In this document: piece after piece, positions 1 to 7,215 of the stretch
Position numbering within the stretch: the stretch's first letter is position 1
Layout of the letters: each line of letters begins with the position of its first letter
Source: JACRLV01 sp045863555
GTDB lineage: Bacteria > Planctomycetota > Phycisphaerae > UBA1845 > Fen-1342
Assembly (NCBI GenBank): GCA_045863555.1
Contig: BTUU01000015.1
Location: 1-64,000, forward strand
Length of the DNA stretch: 64,000 nucleotides
Direction: 5' to 3'
Notes under the pieces: generated by a model
The model's input: only the letters and a program-made list of their open reading frames with translations
Databases searched by the model: none
Told to the model about the DNA's origin: nothing
Position numbers and translations under genes: made by a program

Positions 1-835
1 GCCCGCGAGGCAGCTCAGGAATCCGCAAAACGAGCACGCCGCAAACGAACACTGCCTCAATTGGGTCGAGCTGTTGGAGAAGACTGATCCGGAATTGACT
101 GTCCGATACCACGAGCTGCCAGGACGACCGGCCGATGAGTCCTGCTCCGACGCCGGCGTCAAGTCGTACCTCTTGACTCCCAATAAGGATCTTGTCTGCC
201 AAGAGATCATCCAGTTCGAGCGGCTGAGCGTACTGAAAGGCGGCAAGACACTCTGCTTTGGTCGGGTACGCTCCGACATATGACCCGCGCATCGGCCCGA
301 ACGCCTTGATCAGCGTGGTCAGTGCCAGGTTGTAAGATCCTTGGAAAATCCACTCGTTTCCGTTTACCAGACAGCCGCTGCTGCTTCGCTCGCACCGATA
401 TTCGGGATCGATGTTGTGAAACTCAGTCGACGGCAGGCCGCGGTATCGCAAGACGCCGGTCGCGCTCGCGTAGTCGACGACCCCCATTCCGAAGTAGACC
501 GAAAGCGGTGACCCAATCGTCAGGGCGACGCCGACGAACCAGCGCCGCCTCCAAAGGAAAAAGCCGGCGGTGACGGCTCCGCTGATTGCAGCGACGGATC
601 CAATGAACGGGATTGGCAGAATCAGCCACATGATCGGGATCATGATCAGCGGCAGCACAACCGTCCGCACGAACTGGGTGCGTTTTCGACGTAAATGAGC
701 CGTTGAATCGGTGTCGTAAGTGTGGCTGTCGGCGGGATCGAACGCCCTGCCACACTCGGGACATCGGTGTTCGATAAGCCCTTCAAGTGAATAGCCGCAT
801 CGCTGGCAGTAGGTTCCGAAGATGTCGGTCGCCAT
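1..835 (-). CDS. Zinc-ribbon membrane protein, 3' end outside window
   Basis: This reading frame stays open from the ATG at 833-835 to the window edge (278 codons, no stop), so the C-terminus is missing. The protein starts with a Cys4 zinc ribbon (Cys10, Cys13, Cys25, Cys28; CGYSL and CPECG motifs), followed by a hydrophobic stretch at about residues 50-112 that makes two or three membrane passes, then a soluble part of unknown function. It starts 16 bp after the stop of the upstream zinc-ribbon gene, so the two are probably co-transcribed. It differs from its neighbours in carrying the zinc ribbon at the N-terminus and not the C-terminus. The role is unknown. Confidence 0.75.
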   Translation of the reverse strand, partial: MATDIFGTYCQRCGYSLEGLIEHRCPECGRAFDPADSHTYDTDSTAHLRRKRTQFVRTVVLPLIMIPIMWLILPIPFIGSVAAISGAVTAGFFLWRRRWFVGVALTIGSPLSVYFGMGVVDYASATGVLRYRGLPSTEFHNIDPEYRCERSSSGCLVNGNEWIFQGSYNLALTTLIKAFGPMRGSYVGAYPTKAECLAAFQYAQPLELDDLLADKILIGSQEVRLDAGVGAGLIGRSSWQLVVSDSQFRISLLQQLDPIEAVFVCGVLVLRIPELPRG

Positions 836-851
836 TGCGGCGGCACCTCGT

Positions 852-1337
852 CTATTTCGCTGCGACTTTGGCCGGGGCATCGGCTCCAGGATGCCCGCAT
901 TCCGGGCAGCGTCCGCTGACATTCCCCGTGAGATCGTAGCCGCAGGAAGCGCAGGAATTGGCGGCCGAGGGAACGCGACCGCGGCGCAGGAACGTGCCAA
1001 TGACCGCGAAGACCCATAATCCGAATCCGGCGATAAGCGAGTACCCCAGCGCGAGTGCTCCGGACAACCCGGCGAGGCTGTCTTTTGGATCAAGAGTCAA
1101 CTGCCAGATTAGGACACAACTTCCGCCGCCCGCGATCCCGAATAGGAGCGCGTAAAGCTGCCGCCAGCCTGATCCCGCTTCACCGCGCGATAAATAATTC
1201 CCGGCGATGACGGGAATCGCCGCTCCTGCAATCGCGCCGAAACAGTCGAAGCCAAGGGCCAGGAACATTACCACCGGGCCGCCAATCGCGCCAACCAAGA
1301 CCGCGACGCCGATCCGCTGCGAGTGGCTCAATGACAT
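852..1337 (-). CDS. Membrane protein with C-terminal Cys4 zinc ribbon
   Basis: A 161-residue protein with about four hydrophobic segments in residues 8-117 and a C-terminal zinc ribbon (Cys129, Cys132, Cys144, Cys147) carrying the CGYDLTGN and CPECG motifs. This tail is widespread and multi-copy in Planctomycetota, with no known function. It probably faces the cytoplasm, because an RRGR basic run precedes it. A GAGGG sequence lies about 10 bp before the ATG. The gene sits 21 bp after the related gene 1359-1802 and 16 bp before the partial gene 1-835, so the three look like one transcription unit of diverged paralogues. Confidence 0.8.
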   Translation of the reverse strand: MSLSHSQRIGVAVLVGAIGGPVVMFLALGFDCFGAIAGAAIPVIAGNYLSRGEAGSGWRQLYALLFGIAGGGSCVLIWQLTLDPKDSLAGLSGALALGYSLIAGFGLWVFAVIGTFLRRGRVPSAANSCASCGYDLTGNVSGRCPECGHPGADAPAKVAAK

Positions 1338-1358
1338 GCGATCGAATCCCTCACGCAG

Positions 1359-1802
1359 TCAAATGCGCGGCTGAGTTCCACGGCCGCACTCGGGACAGAT
1401 CCCGCTCAGGTTGCCCGATAGGTCATATCCGCAGACGCGGCATTTCCCCGTGACGGCCGCGCGTTTTTCTCGTCTCGGGAAGAGACTCCCGATCGTCGCG
1501 AAGAACCACAACCCCGCGGCCGCGATCACGCCGAAGAGAAACGCCAATCCCGGGTCGCTCGAGTCTGCGGACAGCCAGGTGAAAACCGCGCCGCCGCCGC
1601 TCAGTGCGTACACCAGCACGACAACCTGGCGCGCCCCGAGCGTCGGAACGGCAATGGAGAGCAGGATGCCGGCGATGAGCGGCATTAACGCGCTCAAGCC
1701 CGCGCCAAGAGTCCCGATGGTGAGTGAGGTGTACGCAGCCGCCGGGCCGCTGAGCGCGCCGAATGCGAATGCAGCGACCAGTCGTAGTGGCGACATGCTC
1801 AA
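1359..1802 (-). CDS. Membrane protein with C-terminal Cys4 zinc ribbon
   Basis: A 147-residue paralogue of the gene at 852-1337. Residues 6-110 are strongly hydrophobic (three to four membrane segments), followed by a basic linker (PRREKR) and a C-terminal zinc ribbon (Cys121, Cys124, Cys136, Cys139) with CGYDLSGN and CPECG. The shared arrangement and position suggest a tandem duplication followed by divergence of the membrane part. It lies 29 bp downstream of the small hypothetical 1832-2068. Function unknown. Confidence 0.8.
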   Translation of the reverse strand: MSMSPLRLVAAFAFGALSGPAAAYTSLTIGTLGAGLSALMPLIAGILLSIAVPTLGARQVVVLVYALSGGGAVFTWLSADSSDPGLAFLFGVIAAAGLWFFATIGSLFPRREKRAAVTGKCRVCGYDLSGNLSGICPECGRGTQPRI

Positions 1803-1831
1803 GCCTCGATGCGATCGTGGGTTCGCAGCGG

Positions 1832-2068
1832 CTATCCCGTCGCCCGGCCTTTAAACACGATCGCGTCCCAACATTCCGAGCCGTAGGACTCAAATACGAG
1901 ACCGGCTTCCTCGCATCGCAGCATCAAGCCGGGCTTGTCGAGCCCCCAATTGGCAGTGTCTTCGTCGGAGGCGATGACCTCCTCGACGACAGATTTCCAG
2001 ACATCGTTGAGGACACGATCGCCAACCATCGCGACTTCGCCGGTTGCGTAGCGGATTTCGGTTGTCAT
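1832..2068 (-). CDS. Small hypothetical protein
   Basis: A 78-residue acidic protein of no family I recognise. It contains a GEVAMVGDRV segment typical of small beta-barrel folds and a mixed acidic/hydrophobic C-terminal half. Its start overlaps the stop of the FitA-like gene 2065-2310 by 4 bp (ATGA), so the two are translationally coupled. In classical FitAB or VapBC modules this position would hold a PIN-domain toxin. This protein is too short (FitB is about 140 residues) and lacks the conserved acidic residues in a PIN-like arrangement. It may be an immunity-like or unrelated housekeeping protein. Confidence 0.65.
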   Translation of the reverse strand: MTTEIRYATGEVAMVGDRVLNDVWKSVVEEVIASDEDTANWGLDKPGLMLRCEEAGLVFESYGSECWDAIVFKGRATG

Positions 2069-2310
2069 ACGAAGTCCGGCGGCTTGACCTCTTGGCCGCG
2101 GAACTCCTCGATATCACGGTCGATCCCGATGCCCGCGAAGCGACTCGCGATTCGAGAGCCGAGGCCCGTTAGTGGCGATGCCTGGCCCAGGACCACATTG
2201 CGCAGAATCTCGCGCGCCTCTTCCTCGATGCTGCGACCCTGGCTGGCCGCAAGCTCTTGCAAGCGATTGCGGATGTCGTCTTCAAAGTTCGGGACGACTA
2301 ATTGTGCCAT
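2065..2310 (-). CDS. FitA/VapB-like antitoxin, ribbon-helix-helix
   Basis: An 81-residue protein. Residues 1-45 match the FitA-type ribbon-helix-helix antitoxin pattern (MAQLVVPNFEDDIRNRLQEL, then AASQGRSIEEEAREIL). Such proteins bind operator DNA as dimers and neutralise a PIN toxin through the C-terminal tail. A perfect Shine-Dalgarno (GGAGGTG, 4 bp spacer) supports the ATG. The downstream coupled gene is not a PIN protein, so this is either an orphan antitoxin re-used as a regulator or half of an unusual pair. The family call is strong; the toxin-antitoxin role is inference. Confidence 0.75.
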   Translation of the reverse strand: MAQLVVPNFEDDIRNRLQELAASQGRSIEEEAREILRNVVLGQASPLTGLGSRIASRFAGIGIDRDIEEFRGQEVKPPDFV

Positions 2311-2355
2311 GGGGCACCTCCGTTCATTCGCAAGCGATGACTCGTCGCGTGGGTA

Positions 2356-2607
2356 CTAACCGGTCTTCCGGCGCGGCGTTCCGTGGCCGGCGCCATTGCC
2401 AAAATCGAGCGACGTTACGAGGAGCAGATCGACGATCGTGTAATCATCCTCGCGGTTGCCCCAAATCCAGAATGTCCGTTCGGCTTTGGGGGGAACAAAT
2501 GCGAACTCCGGCGAACGGATGGGGATCGACCGCCCATCTGCGAGGTTCACCCGAAATGGACGGAACGGCCGCGACTCGAGAGCGCGTTTGAGTTTCTCAA
2601 TCGTCAT
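2356..2607 (-). CDS. Small conserved protein, same family as 59246-59491
   Basis: An 83-residue protein. Residues 1-60 share a layout with the protein at 59246-59491: a helical start (IEKLKRALES / LELKQWLNPS), then RPFRPFRVNLADGRSIPIRSPEF against FEPFEIQLSTGERLPVRHPEH, then a basic residue and a short beta segment ending in IVDLLLV / ISNMHIV. This looks like one small beta-rich family common in Planctomycetota. GAGGG lies 6 bp before the ATG. The last 15 residues (NGAGHGTPRRKTG) are low complexity. No function is known. It is the first gene of the minus-strand run that continues to position 1. Confidence 0.7.
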   Translation of the reverse strand: MTIEKLKRALESRPFRPFRVNLADGRSIPIRSPEFAFVPPKAERTFWIWGNREDDYTIVDLLLVTSLDFGNGAGHGTPRRKTG

Positions 2608-2684
2608 ACAGATCCCTCAACAGCCGTCAGCCACGCGACGCCGCCGCAATACAACGTTCATCGGAAATTCCAGGCGGCTGTTCG

Positions 2685-3746
2685 CTACACCGTCGCCGGC
2701 GTCTGCTCCAGCAGCTTCGTCCAGCGCCGCTCCTTGCGCGCCTTCCACGCACCCTTGTGGTACGCGTACCCGACGATCAGCGGCGTGGCCAGCGTCGCCT
2801 CGCTGAAGACCATCTGCTCCCACGCCGTGTCCACCTTGCCCCAGCTCGACGCCTCTTTCAGCGTCGAGCTCGACAGCGCCCCGTCGCGCACGTCCGCGAC
2901 CGTGATCTGCACCGCGTATTTGTGCATCGGCGCGTCGAAGCCCAGGATCTCGGCCGCGACGACGATGTCCTGCGTGAAGTTCTTGGGCACGCCGCCGCCG
3001 ATCATGAAGATGCCCGTCGTGGGGCATTTGATCTTGAGCTGCGTCAGCTCGTAGAAGTCCTTCGCGCTGTCGAGCGACACGCAGTTCGTCCCGCCCCGCG
3101 CGTGCTGATGCGCCACCAGTCCGAAACCCGCCGAGCAGTCGCTGAACGCCGGGCAGAAGATCGGCACGTCCATCTCATACGCCGCGAGCGTGATCGAGTC
3201 GCGGTTCTTGCCGTGCTTGTCGAGGTACGCGCCCATCTCGCGGATGAACTCGCGCGAGCTGTACGGCCGCGGGTCGAGCGAATCGGCGATCTTCTGCGTC
3301 GTCTCGTCGCAGATCCGCAGATCGTCCTCGTCGATGAACGTATCGTAGATGCGGTCGATGTGCAGGTCGCGCAGCAGGCTGTCGTCCATGCCCGCCTTGA
3401 AGCGGTCGTCGGCGATGTAATGGCGGAAGCCCAGGCCCTCGAAGAAGTCCTGGTCGACGATGTTCGCCCCGGTCGAGACGATCGCGTCGACCATGCGGTT
3501 GCGCACCATGTCCGCGAAGACCTTCTTGAGGCCCGCGGAAATCAGCGAGCCGGCCAGGCACAGGATGATGCCGCAGTCTTTGTCGCGGAGCATCCGGTCG
3601 TAGATGTCGGCCGCTCGCTGGAGGTCGCGCGAGGTGAACGCCATGTGCTGCATCGCGTCCACGAGCTTGACCACGTCGTACTTGGAAACGTCGATATGTT
3701 CGATCGGACGGCTCAGCAGTTCCTGCTTCGTCGGGGTGTTGGCCAC
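2685..3746 (-). CDS. Deoxyhypusine synthase-like protein
   Basis: A 353-residue member of the deoxyhypusine synthase family. The eukaryotic enzymes move the aminobutyl group of spermidine to eIF5A using NAD. Bacterial homologues are thought to act on small polyamines, for example making homospermidine. The motif EASSWGKVD near residues 299-306 keeps the lysine (about K304) equivalent to the catalytic lysine of human DHS. Other family landmarks are the GAGL-like SLISAGLKK, STGANIVDQD, and IGGGVPKNF. The chosen start is GTG at 3744-3746, because AGGAG lies 6 bp upstream and residues before it are low-complexity Arg/Pro. It is followed by a 74 bp gap to the small hypothetical gene at 2356-2607, and no polyamine genes are nearby. 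Confidence 0.88.
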   Translation of the reverse strand: MANTPTKQELLSRPIEHIDVSKYDVVKLVDAMQHMAFTSRDLQRAADIYDRMLRDKDCGIILCLAGSLISAGLKKVFADMVRNRMVDAIVSTGANIVDQDFFEGLGFRHYIADDRFKAGMDDSLLRDLHIDRIYDTFIDEDDLRICDETTQKIADSLDPRPYSSREFIREMGAYLDKHGKNRDSITLAAYEMDVPIFCPAFSDCSAGFGLVAHQHARGGTNCVSLDSAKDFYELTQLKIKCPTTGIFMIGGGVPKNFTQDIVVAAEILGFDAPMHKYAVQITVADVRDGALSSSTLKEASSWGKVDTAWEQMVFSEATLATPLIVGYAYHKGAWKARKERRWTKLLEQTPATV

Positions 3747-4075
3747 GGCGTTCTCCTCATGCGCAGACGTTCGTTTTTCGCCGCCGGGCGCTGGTTTTCG
3801 CGTCGCCGCGGCGCATCGCGGAGTATACGCGAATTTTGGCGCACCGTGGCGGATTTTGGCGCAGCGGGGACGCGCCGAACGGTCGGCCTCGGTCCATGCG
3901 CGTCGTGAATTGGCGGTCGCCGGAGCGCGATCCCCCGCGCCTGCCCCCCGATTCTCCGCGTCCGCTTCGAGGTCACCGCGGCCGCACGCGAACGAGTCGA
4001 CGGCCAGTCCGAAGCGGCGTAACCCTGGAATTCGCGGTTTCAAAGCCGCAGCCCCTCGCCTACAATCCTGGCGTC

Positions 4076-4166
4076 ACAGGGGCGGCCCGCCGCGGCGGGC
4101 ATGAGATCGGCGGCACGGACGGCCGTCGAAACCCTTAGAACCTGATCAGCGACGAGCTGCTTCGGT
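4076..4166 (+). promoter_or_regulatory. TPP riboswitch (thi element)
   Basis: The sequence contains the two diagnostic blocks of the thiamine-pyrophosphate aptamer: a TGAGAT block after a GC-rich stem (4101-4106) and ACCCTTAGAACCTGATC (4132-4148), followed by a short CAGC/GCTG hairpin. It lies on the same strand as thiC but about 1.35 kb upstream of it, with two lipoprotein genes between. Terminal stem P1 is not obvious, so exact ends are uncertain. The flanking 3747-4075 holds no gene I can support. The region 4167-4387 holds two small hairpins but no clear intrinsic terminator. Confidence 0.85.
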
Positions 4167-4202
4167 TCGGCTTGCTTAACAGCGGTGGCGGCCATGAGGG
4201 GC

Positions 4203-4270
4203 GTGCCACTGCTGTGTCAGCAGTGCCGAACGAAGCGTGGTCCCCTGCTCTGTGAGCAGTGGTGAACACC
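4203..4270. repeat. Pair of small palindromes (CACTGCTG...CAGCAGTG type)
   Basis: Two adjacent hairpins share a TGT loop: CACTGCTG-TGT-CAGCAGTG at 4207-4225 and CTGCTC-TGT-GAGCAG at 4245-4259. The similar sequences in both arms suggest a duplicated dispersed repeat. They lie between the TPP aptamer and the first lipoprotein gene, where an expression platform would be expected, but no T-tract follows them. Confidence 0.5.
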
Positions 4271-4387
4271 GAAGCGGCCGCCTGCGAAGGGAGGTCCGAT
4301 GTCAAAGAGAACCCCGCGGCCCGAACCTGAACGACTTGTCGCTGGACGATCGACGACGCCGTGCCGGTCGAAGTTCGGACACAGGCC

Positions 4388-4813
4388 ATGACGACCCCTC
4401 TTTGCCATCGTACCCGTAGCGGAATTCTCGCTGGCTCGTTCACGCTCGCACTTTTCTGGACTTCGGGCTGCGCGCCACACACGACGCTCCGTCAGGTATT
4501 CGACATTCCGTGGGATCAGGAAATTAACAAACCGACGCTTCAGGCAGCCGTCGACCGGAAATTCCCGAAGGGAATGAGCCGCCCCGACGTCGACGCGCTC
4601 CTGCCTTCAACAACGACATCTGGATACATATACATAGTCACGCCATATTACAACTATTGGAACAAAGTCTATCGCAACGATGGCAGTATTGTCGTCGAGT
4701 CGAACCACGAGGCGTCGCTCATCGCCGGGCGATGGCTGATCGGAGTGTGGTTCATCTTTCGCGACGACGCGCTCGAAGAGGCGCGTGTGTTTAGCGATTC
4801 GTACGGACTCTAG
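4388..4813 (+). CDS. Putative lipoprotein
   Basis: A 141-residue exported protein with a signal peptide and a lipobox (WTSGC, Cys at about residue 28 from the ATG at 4388). After the Cys there is no recognised domain. A Tyr-rich stretch (YIYIVTPYYNYW) and a C-terminal WLIGVWFIFRDDALEEARV give it the look of a small outer-membrane-anchored protein with a SmpA/BamE-like flavour (KGMSRPDVDALLP resembles the G-M-x-x-x-x-V start of that fold), which I offer only as a possibility. It sits between the TPP riboswitch and the chimeric gene 4848-5456 and may therefore be under thiamine control. An ATG at 4361 is an alternative start. Confidence 0.7.
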   Translation: MTTPLCHRTRSGILAGSFTLALFWTSGCAPHTTLRQVFDIPWDQEINKPTLQAAVDRKFPKGMSRPDVDALLPSTTTSGYIYIVTPYYNYWNKVYRNDGSIVVESNHEASLIAGRWLIGVWFIFRDDALEEARVFSDSYGL

Positions 4814-4847
4814 GTGGAACTCAGATTGCCGAGATTGGAAGGACGAA

Positions 4848-5456
4848 ATGACCCAGCTACGAGCCGTCCGCAAGGGCACCATCACCCCCGAAATGTCCCG
4901 CGTCGCGGTTCGCGAGTGTGCGTGGCCCGGGTTCATCCGCGCGTGGGGAGTACACGGCGCGATGGTGTCCGCCGTCGTGCTCGTGATCGCGTTCGCGTGC
5001 GGCTGCGAACGAAAGCAGGAAGCACCCACGGCGCCTCGGCATGGCTCCACTACAACGTCGGCGACGGCCGCGCGCGGGTCTCAGAGCTTCGGCCTCTACC
5101 TCGCGACGGAGACGGCTCAGCCGAGACACCGCGAGGTGCGCGTCGAAATGCCCCCGTCGACCGTGTACATGGCCGATACTCCAATCCTGACCGGGGCGGA
5201 TATCAGCACCGCAACAGTCGAACTCGATGAGGACGGCAGGTCCCGCGTCGTCATTCAGTTCGTCCAGGAAGCGCATGAAAAGCTCGCCCAAACAACGCAT
5301 GACCACCTCAAAAAGCGTCTGGCGATCGTGGTCGAGAGCAGGGTTCTCATGGCGCCGCGCATTGAGGAAGAGATTACCCGTGGTGTCGTGATACTCACCG
5401 GAGACTTCACGGCGGAGGAATTCGAGCGGATCGCGCAAGTGATTTCCACCAAGTGA
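4848..5456 (+). CDS. Chimeric lipoprotein: ThiC N-terminus fused to SecD-like head domain
   Basis: A 202-residue protein. Residues 1-40 copy the ThiC N-terminus (identical over ITPEMSRVAVRE and FIR), then run into a hydrophobic segment and a lipobox-like FACGC. Residues 90-202 resemble the periplasmic P1-head region found in SecD proteins (a repeated beta-alpha unit with LAIVVESRVLMAPRIEEEITRGVVILTGDF). The DNA of the first 120 bp is about 85% identical to 5521-5640, so the fusion arose by duplication of the thiC 5' end. The native lipoprotein start may be the internal ATG at 4962, but that leaves a signal peptide without basic residues. A lipid-anchored protein of unknown role is my best reading. 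Confidence 0.65.
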   Translation: MTQLRAVRKGTITPEMSRVAVRECAWPGFIRAWGVHGAMVSAVVLVIAFACGCERKQEAPTAPRHGSTTTSATAARGSQSFGLYLATETAQPRHREVRVEMPPSTVYMADTPILTGADISTATVELDEDGRSRVVIQFVQEAHEKLAQTTHDHLKKRLAIVVESRVLMAPRIEEEITRGVVILTGDFTAEEFERIAQVISTK

Positions 5457-5520
5457 TACGCGAACGAGAGCGAAAACAGAATCGCGGGCGGATCGACGAT
5501 CCTCCCGACGGAGAGATGCG

Positions 5521-7215
5521 ATGACCCAGCTACAAGCCGCCCGCAAGGGCATCATCACCCCTGAAATGTCCCGCGTCGCCGTTCGCGAGAACGTCACGCC
5601 CGAGTTCATCCGCGACGGCGTCGCACGCGGCGCGATCGTCATCCCGGCGAACAAGCGGCACCTCGCGGGCAGCGGCGGGGAGACGCCGAATGCAGAATGT
5701 CGAATGCAGAATGCAGAAACAAAGGCAGAAAATCCAAAGAACGGGTCCCCGCATTCCGTTCTGCGTTCTGCATTCTGCATTGATCATTCGCCCGTCGGCC
5801 ACCCTACGGCGACCGCGGACGCCCTCTACTGGGTCAACCAGACCGTCCCGCAGCGACGCGCCTGGCTCGACGACCCCGCACATTGCCGCGGCCAGCGCGC
5901 CCCCAAGCGCCTCGACCCCACCGGCATCGGCCGCTCGATCACCACGAAGATCAACGCCAACCAGGGCGCATCGCCCGTCAGCAGCTCCACCGACGAGGAA
6001 CTGGTCAAGCTCCGCCACGCCGTTCTCTACGGCGCGGATACCGTCATGGACCTCTCCACCGGCGGCAAGCTCGACGAATGCCGCCAGCGCATCATCGACA
6101 ACAGCACCGTCCCCGTCGGCACGGTCCCGATCTACAGCATGATCCTCGGCAAGCGGATCGAAGACCTCAGCTACGACGACATCCTCCGCGTCGTCGAGCA
6201 CCAGGCCCGCCAGGGCGTCGACTACTTCACGATCCACGCCGGCGTTCTCAAGGAGCACATCCCGCTCATTCGCAACCGCATCACCGGCCTCGTCAGCCGC
6301 GGCGGGTCGCTGCTGGCCAAGTGGATGATCCACCACGGCAAGCAGAACCCGATGTACGACCTTTTTGACGAGATTTCCGCGATTATGCGCGAATATGACG
6401 TCACCTACTCGCTCGGCGACGGCGTCCGCCCCGGCTGCCTCGCCGACGCCAGCGACCCGGCCCAGATCGCCGAGCTGCACGTCCTCGGCGAACTCGTCCA
6501 GCGGGCCCGCGAGGCCGGCGTGCAGGTCATGGTCGAGGGCCCCGGCCACGTGCCGCTCAACGAGATCGCCTGGAACATGGAGCACCAGCGCACGATCTGC
6601 GACGACGCCCCGTTCTACGTCCTCGGCCCGCTCGTCACCGACGTCTTCCCCGGCTACGACCACATCACCTCCGCCATCGGCGCGACCGAGGCCGCCCGGG
6701 CCGGCGCGGCGATGCTCTGCTACGTAACGCCGAAGGAGCACGTGGGCCTGCCCAAGGCGGAGGACGTGAAGGCCGGCTGCATCGCCTACAAGATCGCGGC
6801 CCACGCCGGCGACATCGCCCGCGGCATCCGCGCGGCCCGGCAATGGGACGACGACCTCTCGAAGGCCCGCGCGGCCTTGAATTGGCCAAAACACTTCGAA
6901 CTCGCCTTCGACGGCGACACGGCCCGGGCCCTGCACGACGAGGACCTGGAGGTCGACACCGACTTCTGCGCCATGTGCGGCCACGACTGGTGCAGCGTCC
7001 GCATCTCGAAGGAGATCACCGAGTGGGCCAGCGGCAAGGCGGAAGGGTACGTGCCGCTGAAGGTCGCCACGAAAAGCCCCGGCCTGACGCCAGAGCAGGC
7101 GGCGCTGCTGGCGCACCGCGGCAAGAAGCACGAGTGTCATAGCGATAATGTGGCGGATGTGGAGGAGGCGAAGAAAGTGCAGACGGAGTACATTGAACGA
7201 GTGGTGAGTCGATGA
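5521..7215 (+). CDS. thiC: Phosphomethylpyrimidine synthase ThiC
   Basis: ThiC is the radical-SAM enzyme that converts aminoimidazole ribotide to the pyrimidine of thiamine. The 564-residue protein carries family blocks such as RSITTKINANQG, ADTVMDLSTGG, RQGVDYFTIHAGV, VMVEGPGHVPLNEI, and the C-terminal 4Fe-4S motif CAMCGHDWC (Cx2Cx4C) at about residues 482-490. Between IPANKRH and the GIGRSITTK block there are about 70 extra residues compared with usual ThiC, and about 34 of them are translated from a palindromic repeat. A TPP riboswitch lies 1.35 kb upstream. The stop overlaps the next start. Because the reading frame is intact through the insert, the enzyme is probably still made. Confidence 0.95.
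   Translation: MTQLQAARKGIITPEMSRVAVRENVTPEFIRDGVARGAIVIPANKRHLAGSGGETPNAECRMQNAETKAENPKNGSPHSVLRSAFCIDHSPVGHPTATADALYWVNQTVPQRRAWLDDPAHCRGQRAPKRLDPTGIGRSITTKINANQGASPVSSSTDEELVKLRHAVLYGADTVMDLSTGGKLDECRQRIIDNSTVPVGTVPIYSMILGKRIEDLSYDDILRVVEHQARQGVDYFTIHAGVLKEHIPLIRNRITGLVSRGGSLLAKWMIHHGKQNPMYDLFDEISAIMREYDVTYSLGDGVRPGCLADASDPAQIAELHVLGELVQRAREAGVQVMVEGPGHVPLNEIAWNMEHQRTICDDAPFYVLGPLVTDVFPGYDHITSAIGATEAARAGAAMLCYVTPKEHVGLPKAEDVKAGCIAYKIAAHAGDIARGIRAARQWDDDLSKARAALNWPKHFELAFDGDTARALHDEDLEVDTDFCAMCGHDWCSVRISKEITEWASGKAEGYVPLKVATKSPGLTPEQAALLAHRGKKHECHSDNVADVEEAKKVQTEYIERVVSR
5688..5789. repeat. Palindromic repeat inserted in frame inside thiC
   Basis: The left arm (5688-5719) is built from GAATGCAGAATG units and the right arm (5751-5789) is its imperfect reverse complement, with CATTCTGCATT units. 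A 30 bp loop separates them. The arms would form a long hairpin in mRNA. It contributes residues such as NAECRMQNAE and HSVLRSAFC to ThiC. A single related arm occurs at 58445-58480, so the element is dispersed. Confidence 0.8.

Noticed and set aside
1832..2310. Complete FitAB toxin-antitoxin pair
   Set aside because: The second protein is too short and lacks the PIN fold residues, so only the antitoxin call is supported.
3747..4043. Upstream extension of the deoxyhypusine-synthase-like gene
   Set aside because: The extra residues are Arg/Pro-rich and not conserved; the GTG at 3744-3746 with AGGAG is better.
5530..7140. 536-codon open frame on the minus strand
   Set aside because: It lies antisense to thiC. 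Its Arg/Ala/Val-rich protein is what the opposite strand of a GC-rich gene gives, and no Shine-Dalgarno is present.
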